The notes: generated by a model not told the origin, from the letters alone. A stretch of DNA of 64,000 nucleotides from Haloferax elongans ATCC BAA-1513 (GCF_000336755.1 NZ_AOLK01000011.1:327440-391439); one strand, 5' to 3'; counted from the first letter of the stretch, positions 50,863-60,705 are shown. Numbers and translations are program-made.

Positions 50863-52743
50863 ATGAAGATAGTGCCGGACACGAGCGCGGTCATCGACGG
50901 TCGCGTGTCCGAGCGAGTCGACGACGGGACCTACGATGGTGCCGACGTGCTCGTCCCCGAAGCAGTCGTCAGCGAACTCGAATCGCAGGCCAACGACGGC
51001 CGCGATACGGGTTGGGAAGGGCTCTCCGAACTCCAGCGCCTCGCCGAGTTTGCGGACGACGATGTCATCGAACTCAAGTACGTCGGTCGCCGCCCGAGTG
51101 CCGGTGAGACGAAAGGCGCTCACGAAGGCGACATCGACGCGCTCATCCGCGACATCGCCGCCGAGCGCTCGGCGACCCTCCTCACGAGCGACGTGGTACA
51201 GGCCGAAGTTGCGAAGGCGAAGGGCCTGCGCGTCGAGTTCGTCGAAGCCGAGGTTCGCGGCTCTGGCGGCCTCATCATCGAGCGATTCTTCGACGACCAG
51301 ACGATGTCTGTCCACCTCAAGACCGACACGAAGCCGAAAGCGAAACGCGGCGACGTCGGTCACATGCACTACCAGACCATCGACGAGGAAGTGACAGACG
51401 AGGCGACGATGAAAGAGTGGGCCGACGACATCGTCAACTCCGCCCGCGCCTCCCCGGAGGGCTTCATCGAACTCTCCGAAGAGGGGATGCACATCGTCCA
51501 GTTCCGCGACTACCGTATCGCCGTCGCTCGGCCGCCCTTCGCCGACGGCATCGAAATCACGGCCGTTCGGCCAATCGTCAAGACCGAACTCGAAGACTAC
51601 GAGTTCGCCGACGAACTCCGCGACCGACTCGCAGAGCGCCAACGCGGCGTCCTCATCGCCGGGTCGCCCGGTGCCGGGAAGTCCACGTTCGCACAGGCGG
51701 TCGCCGAGTTCCTCAACGACAGCGACTACGCGGTCAAGACGATGGAGAAACCGCGTGACCTGCAGGTCGGCCCGCACATCACGCAGTACACCGCCCTCAG
51801 CGGCGACATGGCCAAGACGGCCGACTCGCTGCTCCTCGTGCGCCCCGACTACACAATCTACGACGAGGTCAGAAAGACCGAGGACTTCTCGGTGTTCGCC
51901 GACATGCGCCTCGCCGGTGTCGGGATGGTCGGCGTCGTCCACGCGACCCGCGCTATCGACGCCCTCCAGCGTCTCGTCGGCCGCGTCGAACTCGGGATGA
52001 TTCCGCAGGTCGTCGACACCGTCGTCTACATCGAAGACGGCGAAGTCCACACGGTCTACGACGTGACGACTGAAGTGAAGGTCCCCGAAGGCCTCACCGC
52101 CGAGGACCTCGCGCGCCCGGTCATTCAGGTCCGCGACTTCGAGACCGGCACGCCGAAGTACGAAATTTACACGTTCAACCGCCAGGTCGTCACCGTCCCG
52201 CTCGACGGCGAAGGTGGCACGAAGAAGGAAAGCGGTGTCTCGCGTCTCGCCCGGCAGGAGGTCGAACGCGAAATTCGGTCTATCGCCCGCGGCCACGTCG
52301 ACGTGGAACTCAAGGGCCAGAACCGTGCGGTCGTCTACGTCGAAGAAGACGACATCTCGTACGTCATCGGCAAGGGCGGCGGCCGCATCTCCGACGTAGA
52401 AGACAGACTCGGCATCGATATCGACGTCCGAACCCACAGCGAGAACCCGAGTCGCGGCGGCGGAGCGGGTGCCGGAAACAGCGGCGGAGCAGCTGGCTCG
52501 TCCGGTGGCAGTCAGTCCAGCGAGGGCATCGTGGTCACGCCGGAAGTGACCTCGCGACACGTCATCGTCAACATGGACGGCCACGTCGGCGAGACAGTCG
52601 AAGTCCGCGCCGACGACCAGTACCTCTTCACCGCGACAGTCGGTCGTGGCGGCGACATTCAGGTCTCTCGCGGTAGCGCTATCGCTGAGGAGTTGGAGAA
52701 CGCAATCGACAGAAAGATGCAGATTACGGTCGTTCCGGCCTGA
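50863..52743 (+). CDS. PIN-domain, T2SE-type ATPase and KH protein, 626 aa
   Basis: The N-terminal PIN domain (MKIVPDTSAVIDGR) has an acidic nuclease pocket. A PilT/type II secretion-like ATPase follows with Walker A GSPGAGKST (about 266-274). A KH domain (VIGKGGGRISDVE, about 497-509) and a Gly/Ser-rich linker lead to a final beta domain. This three-part layout is highly conserved in archaea. It is thought to process RNA, with the nuclease driven by ATP. The gene is complete. Confidence 0.88.
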   Translation: MKIVPDTSAVIDGRVSERVDDGTYDGADVLVPEAVVSELESQANDGRDTGWEGLSELQRLAEFADDDVIELKYVGRRPSAGETKGAHEGDIDALIRDIAAERSATLLTSDVVQAEVAKAKGLRVEFVEAEVRGSGGLIIERFFDDQTMSVHLKTDTKPKAKRGDVGHMHYQTIDEEVTDEATMKEWADDIVNSARASPEGFIELSEEGMHIVQFRDYRIAVARPPFADGIEITAVRPIVKTELEDYEFADELRDRLAERQRGVLIAGSPGAGKSTFAQAVAEFLNDSDYAVKTMEKPRDLQVGPHITQYTALSGDMAKTADSLLLVRPDYTIYDEVRKTEDFSVFADMRLAGVGMVGVVHATRAIDALQRLVGRVELGMIPQVVDTVVYIEDGEVHTVYDVTTEVKVPEGLTAEDLARPVIQVRDFETGTPKYEIYTFNRQVVTVPLDGEGGTKKESGVSRLARQEVEREIRSIARGHVDVELKGQNRAVVYVEEDDISYVIGKGGGRISDVEDRLGIDIDVRTHSENPSRGGGAGAGNSGGAAGSSGGSQSSEGIVVTPEVTSRHVIVNMDGHVGETVEVRADDQYLFTATVGRGGDIQVSRGSAIAEELENAIDRKMQITVVPA

Positions 52744-52860
52744 ACACGTCCGCAACCGGTGATTCCGGCTTCGACCCTGCAGTCGGTCGAGTCGAAGTGG
52801 TTCGTCCGAAGCGCCGCGACACGTCGGTCCGGTCCGCAGTGACGCGAGAGTAAGACGCCG

Positions 52861-53154
52861 CTATTCGGCGCAGCAGGCTTTCTCTTTGCCGCCGTCGGCT
52901 TTGGCCTGTGCTTTCTCCGGAGCGATATCGGTCAACTGGTAGAGGTTCTGGCGAGCATCGGCGAAGTAGACGTCTTCGTCGACGATGCCGATTCCCTCCA
53001 GCCGTTCGAGTGCGTAGCGAACAGTCCGAGCCGAGAGCATCGACTCTTCGACGATACCCTTCTGCGTCAGCGGACCGTTGTATTCGAGCACTTTGAAAAC
53101 CAACTTCGCACTCGGTGGGAGGTCGTCGAGACTCTCCTCTTCTGTTCCATCCAT
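52861..53154 (-). CDS. Winged-helix transcriptional regulator, 97 aa
   Basis: Residues of about 10-75 contain the pattern PPSAKLVFKVLEYNGPLTQK, SMLSARTVRYALERLEGIGI and VDEDVYFADARQNLYQL, typical of MarR/TrmB-like winged helices. A Cys-Cys pair near the end (KEKACCAE) could bind metal or sense redox. ATG 53154 (MDGTEEES) is chosen. It diverges from the EMC6-like and ABCE1 genes across 124 bases. Confidence 0.8.
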   Translation of the reverse strand: MDGTEEESLDDLPPSAKLVFKVLEYNGPLTQKGIVEESMLSARTVRYALERLEGIGIVDEDVYFADARQNLYQLTDIAPEKAQAKADGGKEKACCAE

Positions 53155-53278
53155 CGTTACGAATCGAAACGCGCGACCAGCATAAATCTTCTTGGCTGAG
53201 AGTACCCGACAACGCTTTATCGACTGGCCCGAGGGGAGGAACGAACGCCTTTTGACGCCGGGTATCGCACGGGAACAC

Positions 53279-53593
53279 ATGGCCACGGAAACGCAGACCG
53301 GACTCCCGAGTCATCTTCGCGGAGTGACGGTCACGACCTTCGCCTGCCTCGCTGGCATCGCTGCTGCGGTGCTCTCCGGGGTTCTGGTGGGGACGAGCGT
53401 CGAGGCCGCGACCAATCAGTTGGCCGTGGGTATCCTCGGAGCGTTCGTTCTCGCACAGTTCCCGGTGCTCCGCGTCATCGGTGTCGACGTGAGCGACTTC
53501 GGCGTGAAAGACTACCTCTACGTCGTCTTCATGACGTTCGCGCTCTGGTTCATCTCGTTCGCCATCCTGCTGACGTCGGGTGTTCAGCTGTAA
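53279..53593 (+). CDS. EMC6-like membrane protein, 104 aa
   Basis: Three membrane segments, at residues of about 19-38, 46-66 and 80-100, with short polar loops (VDVSDFGVKDYL) match the compact EMC6 fold, an ancient member of the membrane-insertion machinery. It is 2 bases from the ABCE1 start, so the two are cotranslated. The link to ribosome recycling is suggestive: inserting nascent membrane proteins and recycling ribosomes both act at the ribosome. Confidence 0.75.
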   Translation: MATETQTGLPSHLRGVTVTTFACLAGIAAAVLSGVLVGTSVEAATNQLAVGILGAFVLAQFPVLRVIGVDVSDFGVKDYLYVVFMTFALWFISFAILLTSGVQL

Positions 53594-53595
53594 TC

Positions 53596-55410
53596 ATGGC
53601 AGACGATAGTATCGCCGTCGTCGACTTAGACCGGTGTTCTCCCGACCGCTGTAGCTACGAGTGTTCGAACTTCTGTCCGCCTAACCGGACGGGCAAGGAG
53701 TGTATCACGCTTCGCGGCGAGGACGCCGAACAGGGCGGTCCCGACCAGGTCCGCATCTCCGAGGAAATCTGTCTCGGTGAGACCTGTGGTATCTGCGTCG
53801 AGAAGTGTCCGTTCGACGCCATCGAGATTATCAATCTCCCGTCGGAACTCGACGAAGACCCGACCCACCGCTACGGCGAGAACGCCTTCTCGCTGTACGG
53901 TCTCCCGGTGCCCGAATCGGGTGCCGTGACGGGGATTCTCGGACCAAACGGTATCGGTAAGACCACCGCCGTTCGCGCTCTCGCGGGCGAGATGGTCCCG
54001 AACCTTGGAAACTACGACGACGAACCCACGTGGGAGTCGGTTCTGGACCGCTATCGCGGCACCGAACTCCAGAATTACATCGAGAGCGTCCGCGACGGTG
54101 ACGTCTCCATCGCGCGGAAGCCCCAGTACGTCGACCAGATTCCCAAGCAGTTCGACGGGAAGGCAATCGACCTCCTCGATGCGACCGACGAACGCGGCGC
54201 GCTCGACTCGTACATCGAGCGCCTCGACATCGGTCCGGTCGTCGACAACCACATCGACACGCTCTCCGGCGGGGAACTCCAGCGAGTCGCCCTCGCGGCG
54301 ACGCTCGCCCGTGACCGCGACTTCTACTTCCTCGACGAGATTACGCCGTACCTCGACATCGGCCAGCGTGTCACCGCGGCGCGTCTCATCCGCGAACTCG
54401 CCGAAGAGGAAGACCGGGCGGTCCTCGTGGTCGAACACGACCTCGCAATCTTGGACCTGCTCGCCGACACGCTCCACGTCGCGTACGGTGAACCCGGTGC
54501 GTACGGTGTCGTCACCGACCCCAAATCGGTCCGAAACGGCATCAACGAGTACCTCAAGGGCTACCTCTCCAACGAGAACATGCGCATCCGTCCGGATGCC
54601 ATCACCTTCGAGGAACACGCGCCGCGCGAGACCTCGAAGGCCGCGCCCCTCATCGAGTACCCTGAGATTCGGAAGTCCTACGGCGAGGGAGAGTTCTCGC
54701 TCGACGTCGACGCCGGCACCATCTACAACGGCGAAGTGCTCGGCATCGTCGGTCCGAACGGTATCGGGAAGTCCACGCTCGCGAAGCTGTTTACGGGCGA
54801 CCTGACGCCCGACGTGGGCGAACTCGACTTCGAACTCGACATCTCGTACAAGCCGCAGTACATCGAAATCGACCAGCACATGCGGGTCGACGCGTTCCTC
54901 TCGTCTATCACGGACCAGTTCGGCTCGTCGTACTGGAACACCGAGGTGGCGAACCCGCTGCAACTCAACCGCATCATGGAGCGAAACCTCACCGACCTCT
55001 CCGGCGGTGAGCGCCAGCGTGTCGCTATCGCGGCGTGTATCTCGCAGGACGCCGACCTCTATCTCCTGGACGAGCCCTCTGCCCACCTCGACGTGGAACA
55101 GCGCGTGCAGGCCACCTCGGCCATCCGCCGCTACGCCGAGAACCACGACGCGACGGTCATGGTCATCGACCACGACATCTACATGATGGACCTGCTCGCC
55201 GACCGCCTGATGGTCTTCGACGGCGAGCCGTCTGTCGAGGGGCACGCCTCCAAGCCGCAGGAGATGCGCGACGGCATGAACGACTTCCTGTCGGACCTCG
55301 ACATCACGTTCCGCCGCGACGAGCGCACCTCCCGGCCGCGTATCAACAAACCCGACTCGCAACTCGACCGCGAGCAGAAGCGCGCCGGCGAGTACTACTA
55401 CGCCGAGTAG
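53596..55410 (+). CDS. ABCE1/RLI ribosome-recycling ATPase, 604 aa
   Basis: An N-terminal pair of iron-sulfur motifs (CSPDRCSYECSNFC and CLGETCGICVEKCPFDA) is followed by two ABC cassettes with Walker A GPNGIGKTT (about 115) and GPNGIGKST (about 385), and signatures LSGGELQR and LSGGERQR. It splits post-termination ribosomes into subunits in all archaea and eukaryotes and is essential. The motifs are intact and the length is normal. Confidence 0.96.
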   Translation: MADDSIAVVDLDRCSPDRCSYECSNFCPPNRTGKECITLRGEDAEQGGPDQVRISEEICLGETCGICVEKCPFDAIEIINLPSELDEDPTHRYGENAFSLYGLPVPESGAVTGILGPNGIGKTTAVRALAGEMVPNLGNYDDEPTWESVLDRYRGTELQNYIESVRDGDVSIARKPQYVDQIPKQFDGKAIDLLDATDERGALDSYIERLDIGPVVDNHIDTLSGGELQRVALAATLARDRDFYFLDEITPYLDIGQRVTAARLIRELAEEEDRAVLVVEHDLAILDLLADTLHVAYGEPGAYGVVTDPKSVRNGINEYLKGYLSNENMRIRPDAITFEEHAPRETSKAAPLIEYPEIRKSYGEGEFSLDVDAGTIYNGEVLGIVGPNGIGKSTLAKLFTGDLTPDVGELDFELDISYKPQYIEIDQHMRVDAFLSSITDQFGSSYWNTEVANPLQLNRIMERNLTDLSGGERQRVAIAACISQDADLYLLDEPSAHLDVEQRVQATSAIRRYAENHDATVMVIDHDIYMMDLLADRLMVFDGEPSVEGHASKPQEMRDGMNDFLSDLDITFRRDERTSRPRINKPDSQLDREQKRAGEYYYAE

Positions 55411-55530
55411 TCCGAGTCGTCGTCCGCGTCACGGACGACCCAGCGTTTCCGTTTCTGCAAACTACGCCGCTTCGTCAGTTACACCCGTGTCACTGGCATG
55501 GCTTTGACGCGCACGCTCCAAGTTTCGGGC

Positions 55531-56388
55531 ATGACTGACACCACTCCCGAGACACTACCGCTCACTGATGCAACCCGCCTCGGCCGCGTCGCGCTCCGTG
55601 TTGGCTCGCTCGACCGAGTCGTCCCGTTCTATCGCGACGTGGTCGGCCTCTCGGTCGAACGCTATGGGTCCCGTGCCGTCCTCTCGGCAGGAGGTACAGC
55701 TCTCGTCGTCCTCGACGAAGACCCGGACGCACCGCCCCGCGCTGGAGACCAGGCGGGGTTGTTCCACCTCGCGATTCGCGTGCCCGACCGCCCTGCACTC
55801 GGCGACGCCCTCGCCCGAATCCGCGACGGAGCCACGCTGACGGGCGCGTCGGACCACCTCGTCAGCGAAGCGCTGTACCTCCGCGACCCCGAGGGGAACG
55901 GCGTCGAGATATACCGCGACCGCCCCCGCGAGGAGTGGCCGCTGAAAGACGACGGGCGCGTCGCGATGGATACGCTCCCGCTGGACCTCGAAGCAGTCCT
56001 CGCAGATGCCCGCGGCGACGACGCCGCCCCCGGCGGAACCGACCTCGGACACGTCCATCTCGAAGTGACAGACGTGGACCGCGCCGTCGAGTTCTACACC
56101 GACGCGCTCGGGATGACCCTCCGCGACGACGGCTACCCCGGCGCTGCCTTCGTCGCAGCTGGTGAGTACCACCACCACGTCGGACTGAATCGCTGGAACG
56201 GTCGGAGTTCCCCCGCCGCAAACGCTCGCGGTATCGAGTGGTTCGAAGTCGTCGTCCCCGACGAAGAGACGCTAACCGCCGTCCGCGAGTCGCTTCAGCG
56301 ACGCGGGCACTCGGTCGAAGAGACCGAGGAGGGCCTGACGGTGGCCGACCCCGACGGTATTGGCGTCCGGTTGCGAACGGGTCGATAG
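55531..56388 (+). CDS. Two-domain VOC (glyoxalase/extradiol dioxygenase) protein, 285 aa
   Basis: Two homologous halves share the patterns LGRVALRVGSLDRVVPFYRD and LGHVHLEVTDVDRAVEFYTD. The second half keeps the metal-type His in GHVHLEV, HHHVGLN and a late Glu. The first half has Arg in place of His in its opening motif. Such proteins may be ring-cleaving dioxygenases or glyoxalase-like enzymes. ATG 55531 (MTDTTPETL) is preferred to one 33 bases earlier. Confidence 0.82.
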   Translation: MTDTTPETLPLTDATRLGRVALRVGSLDRVVPFYRDVVGLSVERYGSRAVLSAGGTALVVLDEDPDAPPRAGDQAGLFHLAIRVPDRPALGDALARIRDGATLTGASDHLVSEALYLRDPEGNGVEIYRDRPREEWPLKDDGRVAMDTLPLDLEAVLADARGDDAAPGGTDLGHVHLEVTDVDRAVEFYTDALGMTLRDDGYPGAAFVAAGEYHHHVGLNRWNGRSSPAANARGIEWFEVVVPDEETLTAVRESLQRRGHSVEETEEGLTVADPDGIGVRLRTGR

Positions 56389-56443
56389 ACACGTCGAAAT
56401 CGGCGAACGAACCATTTTGTCACTCGCCCGCCAAGTGTGTCGT

Positions 56444-56926
56444 ATGGCACCACCAGACGAGAGCGGTGCGTCCGGGGGACTCGCACTTTCGAGTCCCGCG
56501 TTCGACGACGGAAGCGAGATTCCGAGACGATACGGCTATACGAACGACAACGCGAGTCCGCCGTTGCGGATTTCGGGTGTTCCCGGCGAGGCCGAGTCGC
56601 TGGCGCTCGTGATGGACGACCCCGACGCGGTGAAACCGGCGGGGAAGGTGTGGGACCACTGGGTGGTCTGGAACGTCGACCCGGCGACCACCCGAATCGA
56701 CGAAGGCGACCCGATTTCCGGTGCGGCCGAAGGGCAGAACAGCTACGGCGAGCGGGGCTACGGCGGCCCCAATCCGCCGGACCGAGAGCACACCTATCGA
56801 TTCGTCTTGTACGCTCTCGACACCGAACTCGACCTCGAACCGGGGGCGACGAAAGCCGACCTCGAATCGGCTATCGAGGCTCACGTCCTCGACGAGGCGC
56901 GGCTGACCGGGACGTACGCGCCCTGA
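56444..56926 (+). CDS. YbhB/YbcL (PEBP-type) Raf-kinase-inhibitor-like protein, 160 aa
   Basis: DDGSEIPRRYGYTNDNASPP is the family opening. The ligand-binding part contains DPDAVKPAGKVWDHWVVWNVD, with the conserved DPD and HW residues, and GYGGPNPPDREHTYRF follows. These proteins bind phosphorylated ligands or anions in a small pocket; their role in archaea is unknown. ATG 56444 is chosen because the upstream frame runs into the promoter. Confidence 0.85.
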   Translation: MAPPDESGASGGLALSSPAFDDGSEIPRRYGYTNDNASPPLRISGVPGEAESLALVMDDPDAVKPAGKVWDHWVVWNVDPATTRIDEGDPISGAAEGQNSYGERGYGGPNPPDREHTYRFVLYALDTELDLEPGATKADLESAIEAHVLDEARLTGTYAP

Positions 56927-56974
56927 CACGACGGCGCGTCGATGCCGACGCGCGAGCCTCCTGCTCGCGGCCGT

Positions 56975-57985
56975 TTACCCTTCGATAACCGCGCCCGTCT
57001 CCGTCTCTCGGACGTCCACGTCGTAGCCGAAGGCTCGAATCACGTCGAGGTTCGTCCGCACGTGCTCTGTGACGGCGGGGATTCGGACTGTCCCGCCCGC
57101 CAGCGCGACCCAGACGAGCAGTTGGTCGGCCATGTGCCGGTCCACGGGTGCGTCGCCGCGGTACCAGTCGAGAAACGCCTCGGTCGCCTGCGCGCCGACC
57201 GACTCGGCCGGGACGCCTCGCTCGCCGTAGGCGTCGAAGCCAGCGACGATATCTCCACACCGAGCCGCGAGAACCACGGCTGTGCCGGGTGAGTCGCTTT
57301 CGACGTACGATGCGGACGACTGCGGTGACAGGTCGATTCCGGCATCAGCGAGCGCAGTTCGGACGCCTTCGACCTGCCGCTCCGCCACTGCGGCGTCGGC
57401 GAGGTCGTCGCTGGCGACGGAGTAGACGTGGAGTTCCGCCAGCGGCGGTCGCGCCTCCAACGACAGCGGGGCTGGATTCGAGGGACGAATTCGCACCGAG
57501 AGTCGGCCACCACCGGCCGGGTAGAACCCGCGTCGGTGCACGTCGGCCTCGAAGTCGACTCCGAACGTCGCACAGAGCGGCCGCTTCACGTGGCGAAGGT
57601 ACTCCGCCGGTGGCGACCACCGCACGTCGGTTCCGCCAGTCACGGTGAGCCGAAGTGGGTCGTCCAATGCGACTGCGACCGGAAGGAGAGTCTCACAGAC
57701 GAGCGTGGTACTCCCGGCGGTTCCGACCGCGACACCGACAGGCTCGCTGCGGACCGTCTGTGGCGTGAACCGGAGTGTGGACGAACCTTCGTCGTGGCCC
57801 GAAACCTCGGCGTTCGCGACTGAGCCTGCGGCTTCGACGCACGCGACGTGCTGCGGGCGGAGCCCCGGATTCGGGCGGTTGCCCCGGATGCGTTCCATCT
57901 CGAACGCCTCGCCAGTCACGAGCGACAGCGAGAGTGCGGTTCGGAGGAGCTGTCCACCGCCCGCAGCGCCATCGAGTCGATACAT
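56975..57985 (-). CDS. rtcA: RNA 3'-terminal phosphate cyclase, 336 aa
   Basis: The opening DGAAGGGQLLRTALSLSLVTG and the PGLRPQHVA segment are the family signature. The C-terminal catalytic His lies in DRHMADQLLVWVALAGG. The enzyme turns 3'-phosphate RNA ends into 2',3'-cyclic phosphate with ATP, in RNA repair or processing. It starts right after the stop of the stress-protein gene (TGAATG), so the two are translationally linked. Confidence 0.93.
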   Translation of the reverse strand: MYRLDGAAGGGQLLRTALSLSLVTGEAFEMERIRGNRPNPGLRPQHVACVEAAGSVANAEVSGHDEGSSTLRFTPQTVRSEPVGVAVGTAGSTTLVCETLLPVAVALDDPLRLTVTGGTDVRWSPPAEYLRHVKRPLCATFGVDFEADVHRRGFYPAGGGRLSVRIRPSNPAPLSLEARPPLAELHVYSVASDDLADAAVAERQVEGVRTALADAGIDLSPQSSASYVESDSPGTAVVLAARCGDIVAGFDAYGERGVPAESVGAQATEAFLDWYRGDAPVDRHMADQLLVWVALAGGTVRIPAVTEHVRTNLDVIRAFGYDVDVRETETGAVIEG

Positions 57986-58435
57986 TCAGCGGACGACCGT
58001 GACCGGGCAGGTCGCCCGTTCGACTAACTCCTTGGCGACGCTGCCGACGAGGCCCTCGTATCGCTCGTCGAGACCGCGGTGGCCCACGAAGATGCCGTCC
58101 GCAGTCGCGTCTTTCGCGTACTCTGGAATCGACTCGACGGGGTCGCCGTAGAGGAGTTCGGTCGTCGCTTCCACACCGGCGTCTCTGGCGCGCTCGGCCG
58201 CCGCTTCGAGCACTTCTTCGGCTCGGATTTCGGCGTCTTCGAGGCTCTCAGCGAAGATTCGGTCGCCCGCCCCGGGTGCTCCCGAGACCGGTTCCTCGCC
58301 GCCTTCGACGAGGACGTGAGGTTCCACCGAGTGAACGACCGTGACGCGAGCGCCTAACGGCTCGGCTATCGTGAGGGCGTGGTCGAGCGCGCGCTCGGAA
58401 GGCTCTGACCCATCTACTGCGACGATGAAGTTCAT
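57986..58435 (-). CDS. Universal stress protein, 149 aa
   Basis: It starts MNFIVAVDGSEPSERALDHA, with the ATP motif GHRGLDERYEGLVGS and TCPVTVVR end. This is the classical single-domain Usp, probably ATP-binding and dimeric. It is located immediately upstream of rtcA, with no gap, which suggests that RNA repair and stress response are expressed together here. The gene upstream, amzA, is 46 bases away in the same direction. Confidence 0.92.
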   Translation of the reverse strand: MNFIVAVDGSEPSERALDHALTIAEPLGARVTVVHSVEPHVLVEGGEEPVSGAPGAGDRIFAESLEDAEIRAEEVLEAAAERARDAGVEATTELLYGDPVESIPEYAKDATADGIFVGHRGLDERYEGLVGSVAKELVERATCPVTVVR

Positions 58436-58481
58436 ACCTGAATACAGGTGCCGAGACGAGAAAAAAGGGGAGGCGAAGGAA

Positions 58482-59003
58482 TTAGTGAACGAGTCTGCTA
58501 CACGAGCCGCAGAGATTCTCTTCTTTCACGTCGACTTCGCGGACCGTCGGCGAGAACGACATCACGCACTTGTTGTTGTCGCAGTGTTCGAGGCCCAGGG
58601 TGTGGCCAATCTCGTGGACGACTTCCTTGCGGACGCGGTCGGAGAACACTTCGTCGGCGGGTTTGGAGGTGATACCGCCGTCGGAGGAGGTCTGAAGCCG
58701 GTACGTCGAGATAACAGAGCCGTTGCCGTTGAGATACGCGAGGCCGAAGACGTAGTTTCGGCGGCGGTAGTAGAGGTCCTTCGCCGTGATGCCGATGTTC
58801 TTTTCGCCGCGCCCGACGCGACTCGCGAGTTCGATGAACTGCTCGGCCCGGTATTGATTTCGACTCCTATCGAACGCGCCCTCGGGGATGGGTTGATTCG
58901 AATTGACGGTCACGTCACAGTCGTAGACGGACCGAAGCCCAGCGGACGCCTCTCTTTTGACCCCGGCAGAGACGTCTCCGATGGGCACGATATCGACAAG
59001 CAT
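58482..59003 (-). CDS. amzA: Archaemetzincin metalloprotease, 173 aa
   Basis: The zinc motif HEIGHTLGLEHC (HExxHxxGxxH type) is followed by MSFSPTVREVD, and CGSC completes a second site with the earlier Cys (CDNNKC). Archaemetzincins are short proteases with a second structural zinc. ATG 59003 (MLVDIVPIG) fits the family and has TATA ATATTTATG at leaderless distance; a longer start at 59030 would overlap it. Confidence 0.9.
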   Translation of the reverse strand: MLVDIVPIGDVSAGVKREASAGLRSVYDCDVTVNSNQPIPEGAFDRSRNQYRAEQFIELASRVGRGEKNIGITAKDLYYRRRNYVFGLAYLNGNGSVISTYRLQTSSDGGITSKPADEVFSDRVRKEVVHEIGHTLGLEHCDNNKCVMSFSPTVREVDVKEENLCGSCSRLVH

Positions 59004-59042
59004 GCGAGGGATTAAGCGGTGGCGCGCCATAAATATCCCGAC

Positions 59043-59483
59043 GTGAGAGATTCACTGCGTGACACGATTGTCACCCGATTGTCGGAGTACGAGCGCGTCG
59101 TCGAGGTCGGCATCGGACGACAGTCTGCCGTCGCGTCCGGCCTCGCCGACAACGGGGTCGATGTCGTCGCTGTCGACGTCTACGACGTGCCCGTTCCCGA
59201 GGGTGTCGTGTTCGTTCGCGACGACGTGGTCGCCCGCGCCGACGCTACCGCCCGCGGCGACGACGCTTCCCTCGGCCCCTACAACGGTGTCGAGGCCGTC
59301 TACGCGTTGAATCTTCCAGTCGAACTCCACCGCCCGACGGCCCGAGTCGCCCGCCGTGCCGGGGCCGACTTCCTCTTTACGACGCTCGGCTACGACGAAC
59401 CTTCGATTCCGGTTCGCCGGGAGTCGCTCGCAGAAGACACGCTCTTCGTCGCGACCGACGAACCCGGTTCTCGCCGTGGGTGA
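59043..59483 (+). CDS. UPF0146-family protein, about 146 aa
   Basis: [20 protein letters not shown] followed by [10 protein letters not shown] and ALNLPVELH resembles a small Rossmann fold with a methyltransferase-like glycine motif, but without an obvious active site. GTG 59043 is tentatively chosen; GTG 59019 adds eight residues but lies across the divergent amzA promoter. The family is known from genome surveys and its function is unknown. Confidence 0.7.
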   Translation: MRDSLRDTIVTRLSEYERVVEVGIGRQSAVASGLADNGVDVVAVDVYDVPVPEGVVFVRDDVVARADATARGDDASLGPYNGVEAVYALNLPVELHRPTARVARRAGADFLFTTLGYDEPSIPVRRESLAEDTLFVATDEPGSRRG

Positions 59484-59542
59484 CTGCTGTCTTCGCCGTC
59501 ACCAAGGGTAAGGCACTTGCTCTCTCGTCTCACCGTTCCAGT

Positions 59543-60397
59543 ATGAACGCGGACGCTGTCGTTCTCGACATCGACGGAGTGCTCGTCGACGTTGCCGATT
59601 CGTACCGACGCGCCATCGTCGAGGCGGTCGACCGATTGTACGGAGACACCATCTCGCGAGAAGAGGTCCAGTTGTTCAAGGACGCAGGCGGGTTCAACAA
59701 CGACTGGGAACTGACCTACGCTGCGGCGCTCTACGTTCTCGCCGCCCGCGAAGTCGACCTTCCCCTCTCGGAGTTCACCGCCCAGATTGCCGAACGCGGC
59801 GGCGGTCTCGACGCCGCCGAAGCGGTGGCCGAGGACGTGCTCGACGACCCCCAACCCGTCTTCGACGAGTGGGACCCGACCGCCCTCCGAGAGACGTTTC
59901 AGGCACTCTACCTCGGCTCCGACCTCTACCGTGACCTCGAAGGTGGCGACCCGCCGTTCGAGGCGTCCGGCTATATCCACGACGAACCCGTGCTGCTCGA
60001 ACAGGCGACGCTCGACGCACTCTCGGTTCGCGAACTCGGTGTCGTCACCGGTCGTCCCTCGGCCGAGGCCGACATCGCGCTGGACCGCGTCACCCTCGAA
60101 CTCGACGACGACCACCGATTCACGATGGACGACTGGGAAGAAGGCAAGCCGCACCCCGCGGCCCTCGTCACTGTCGCTGAACGACTCGGTGCGCAGTCGG
60201 TCGTCTTCGTCGGCGACACCCTCGACGACGTGAAGACCGCCCTGAACGCCGACGCGGCGGACTCCGAACGCGTATACTACGGCGTCGGCGTCCTCTCGGG
60301 AGGCCTGTCCGGCGACGAAGGCCGACAGAAGTTCTCCGAAATCGGGGCTGCGGCCGTCGTCGAAGACGTCAACGAAGTCCCCGACCTCCTCGAGTAG
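59543..60397 (+). CDS. HAD-type hydrolase (TIGR01548-like), 284 aa
   Basis: Motif I DIDGVLVD (9-16), motif II Thr in VVTGRPS (about 178) and motif [12 protein letters not shown] (about 228) show an intact HAD phosphatase. It has a long helical cap. I recall haloarchaeal members named after TIGR01548 near histidine genes, and HisE lies 1 kb downstream, so a histidine-phosphatase-like role is possible but uncertain. The start is ATG 59543. Confidence 0.85.
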   Translation: MNADAVVLDIDGVLVDVADSYRRAIVEAVDRLYGDTISREEVQLFKDAGGFNNDWELTYAAALYVLAAREVDLPLSEFTAQIAERGGGLDAAEAVAEDVLDDPQPVFDEWDPTALRETFQALYLGSDLYRDLEGGDPPFEASGYIHDEPVLLEQATLDALSVRELGVVTGRPSAEADIALDRVTLELDDDHRFTMDDWEEGKPHPAALVTVAERLGAQSVVFVGDTLDDVKTALNADAADSERVYYGVGVLSGGLSGDEGRQKFSEIGAAAVVEDVNEVPDLLE

Positions 60398-60403
60398 CCG
60401 ACC

Positions 60404-60613
60404 ATGGGAAACTTCCGCGCCTTCGTGGTCACGCTCCTCGCGCTCGACGCGGTCGTCTTCGTCGTCGGGTCGGTCGTCGCCCCGCCGGACCCGTTTACGC
60501 AATTGCTGCTCGTCGGTCCTGCGCTCCTCCTCGCGCCGGCCATCGCGTGGTGGCTGGTTTACCGCGACGGGTTCGCCCGTCTGCAAGGCGTCGTCGACCC
60601 GGACGAGGAGTGA
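60404..60613 (+). CDS. Small two-span membrane protein, 69 aa
   Basis: Membrane segments at residues of about 5-25 (RAFVVTLLALDAVVFVVGSVV) and 33-52 (QLLLVGPALLLAPAIAWWLV) are followed by a short charged tail ending DPDEE. It is 6 bases after the HAD gene, so it is probably cotranscribed. Members of this size and shape are conserved in haloarchaea (DUF7534-like, by memory). Confidence 0.7.
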   Translation: MGNFRAFVVTLLALDAVVFVVGSVVAPPDPFTQLLLVGPALLLAPAIAWWLVYRDGFARLQGVVDPDEE

Positions 60614-60705
60614 GCTGCGACCGCTCGTCACCCGGCGCGTCTCAATTCGTGGCAGCACCCTCCGACGTGTAACCATTTAGGTCGCCGCGGTTCTCACGTG
60701 GTGGT

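Noticed and set aside
50347-52755. Leftward frame of 802 codons opposite the transducer and PIN-ATPase genes
   Set aside because: It spans two real genes and their gap and has no family motifs.
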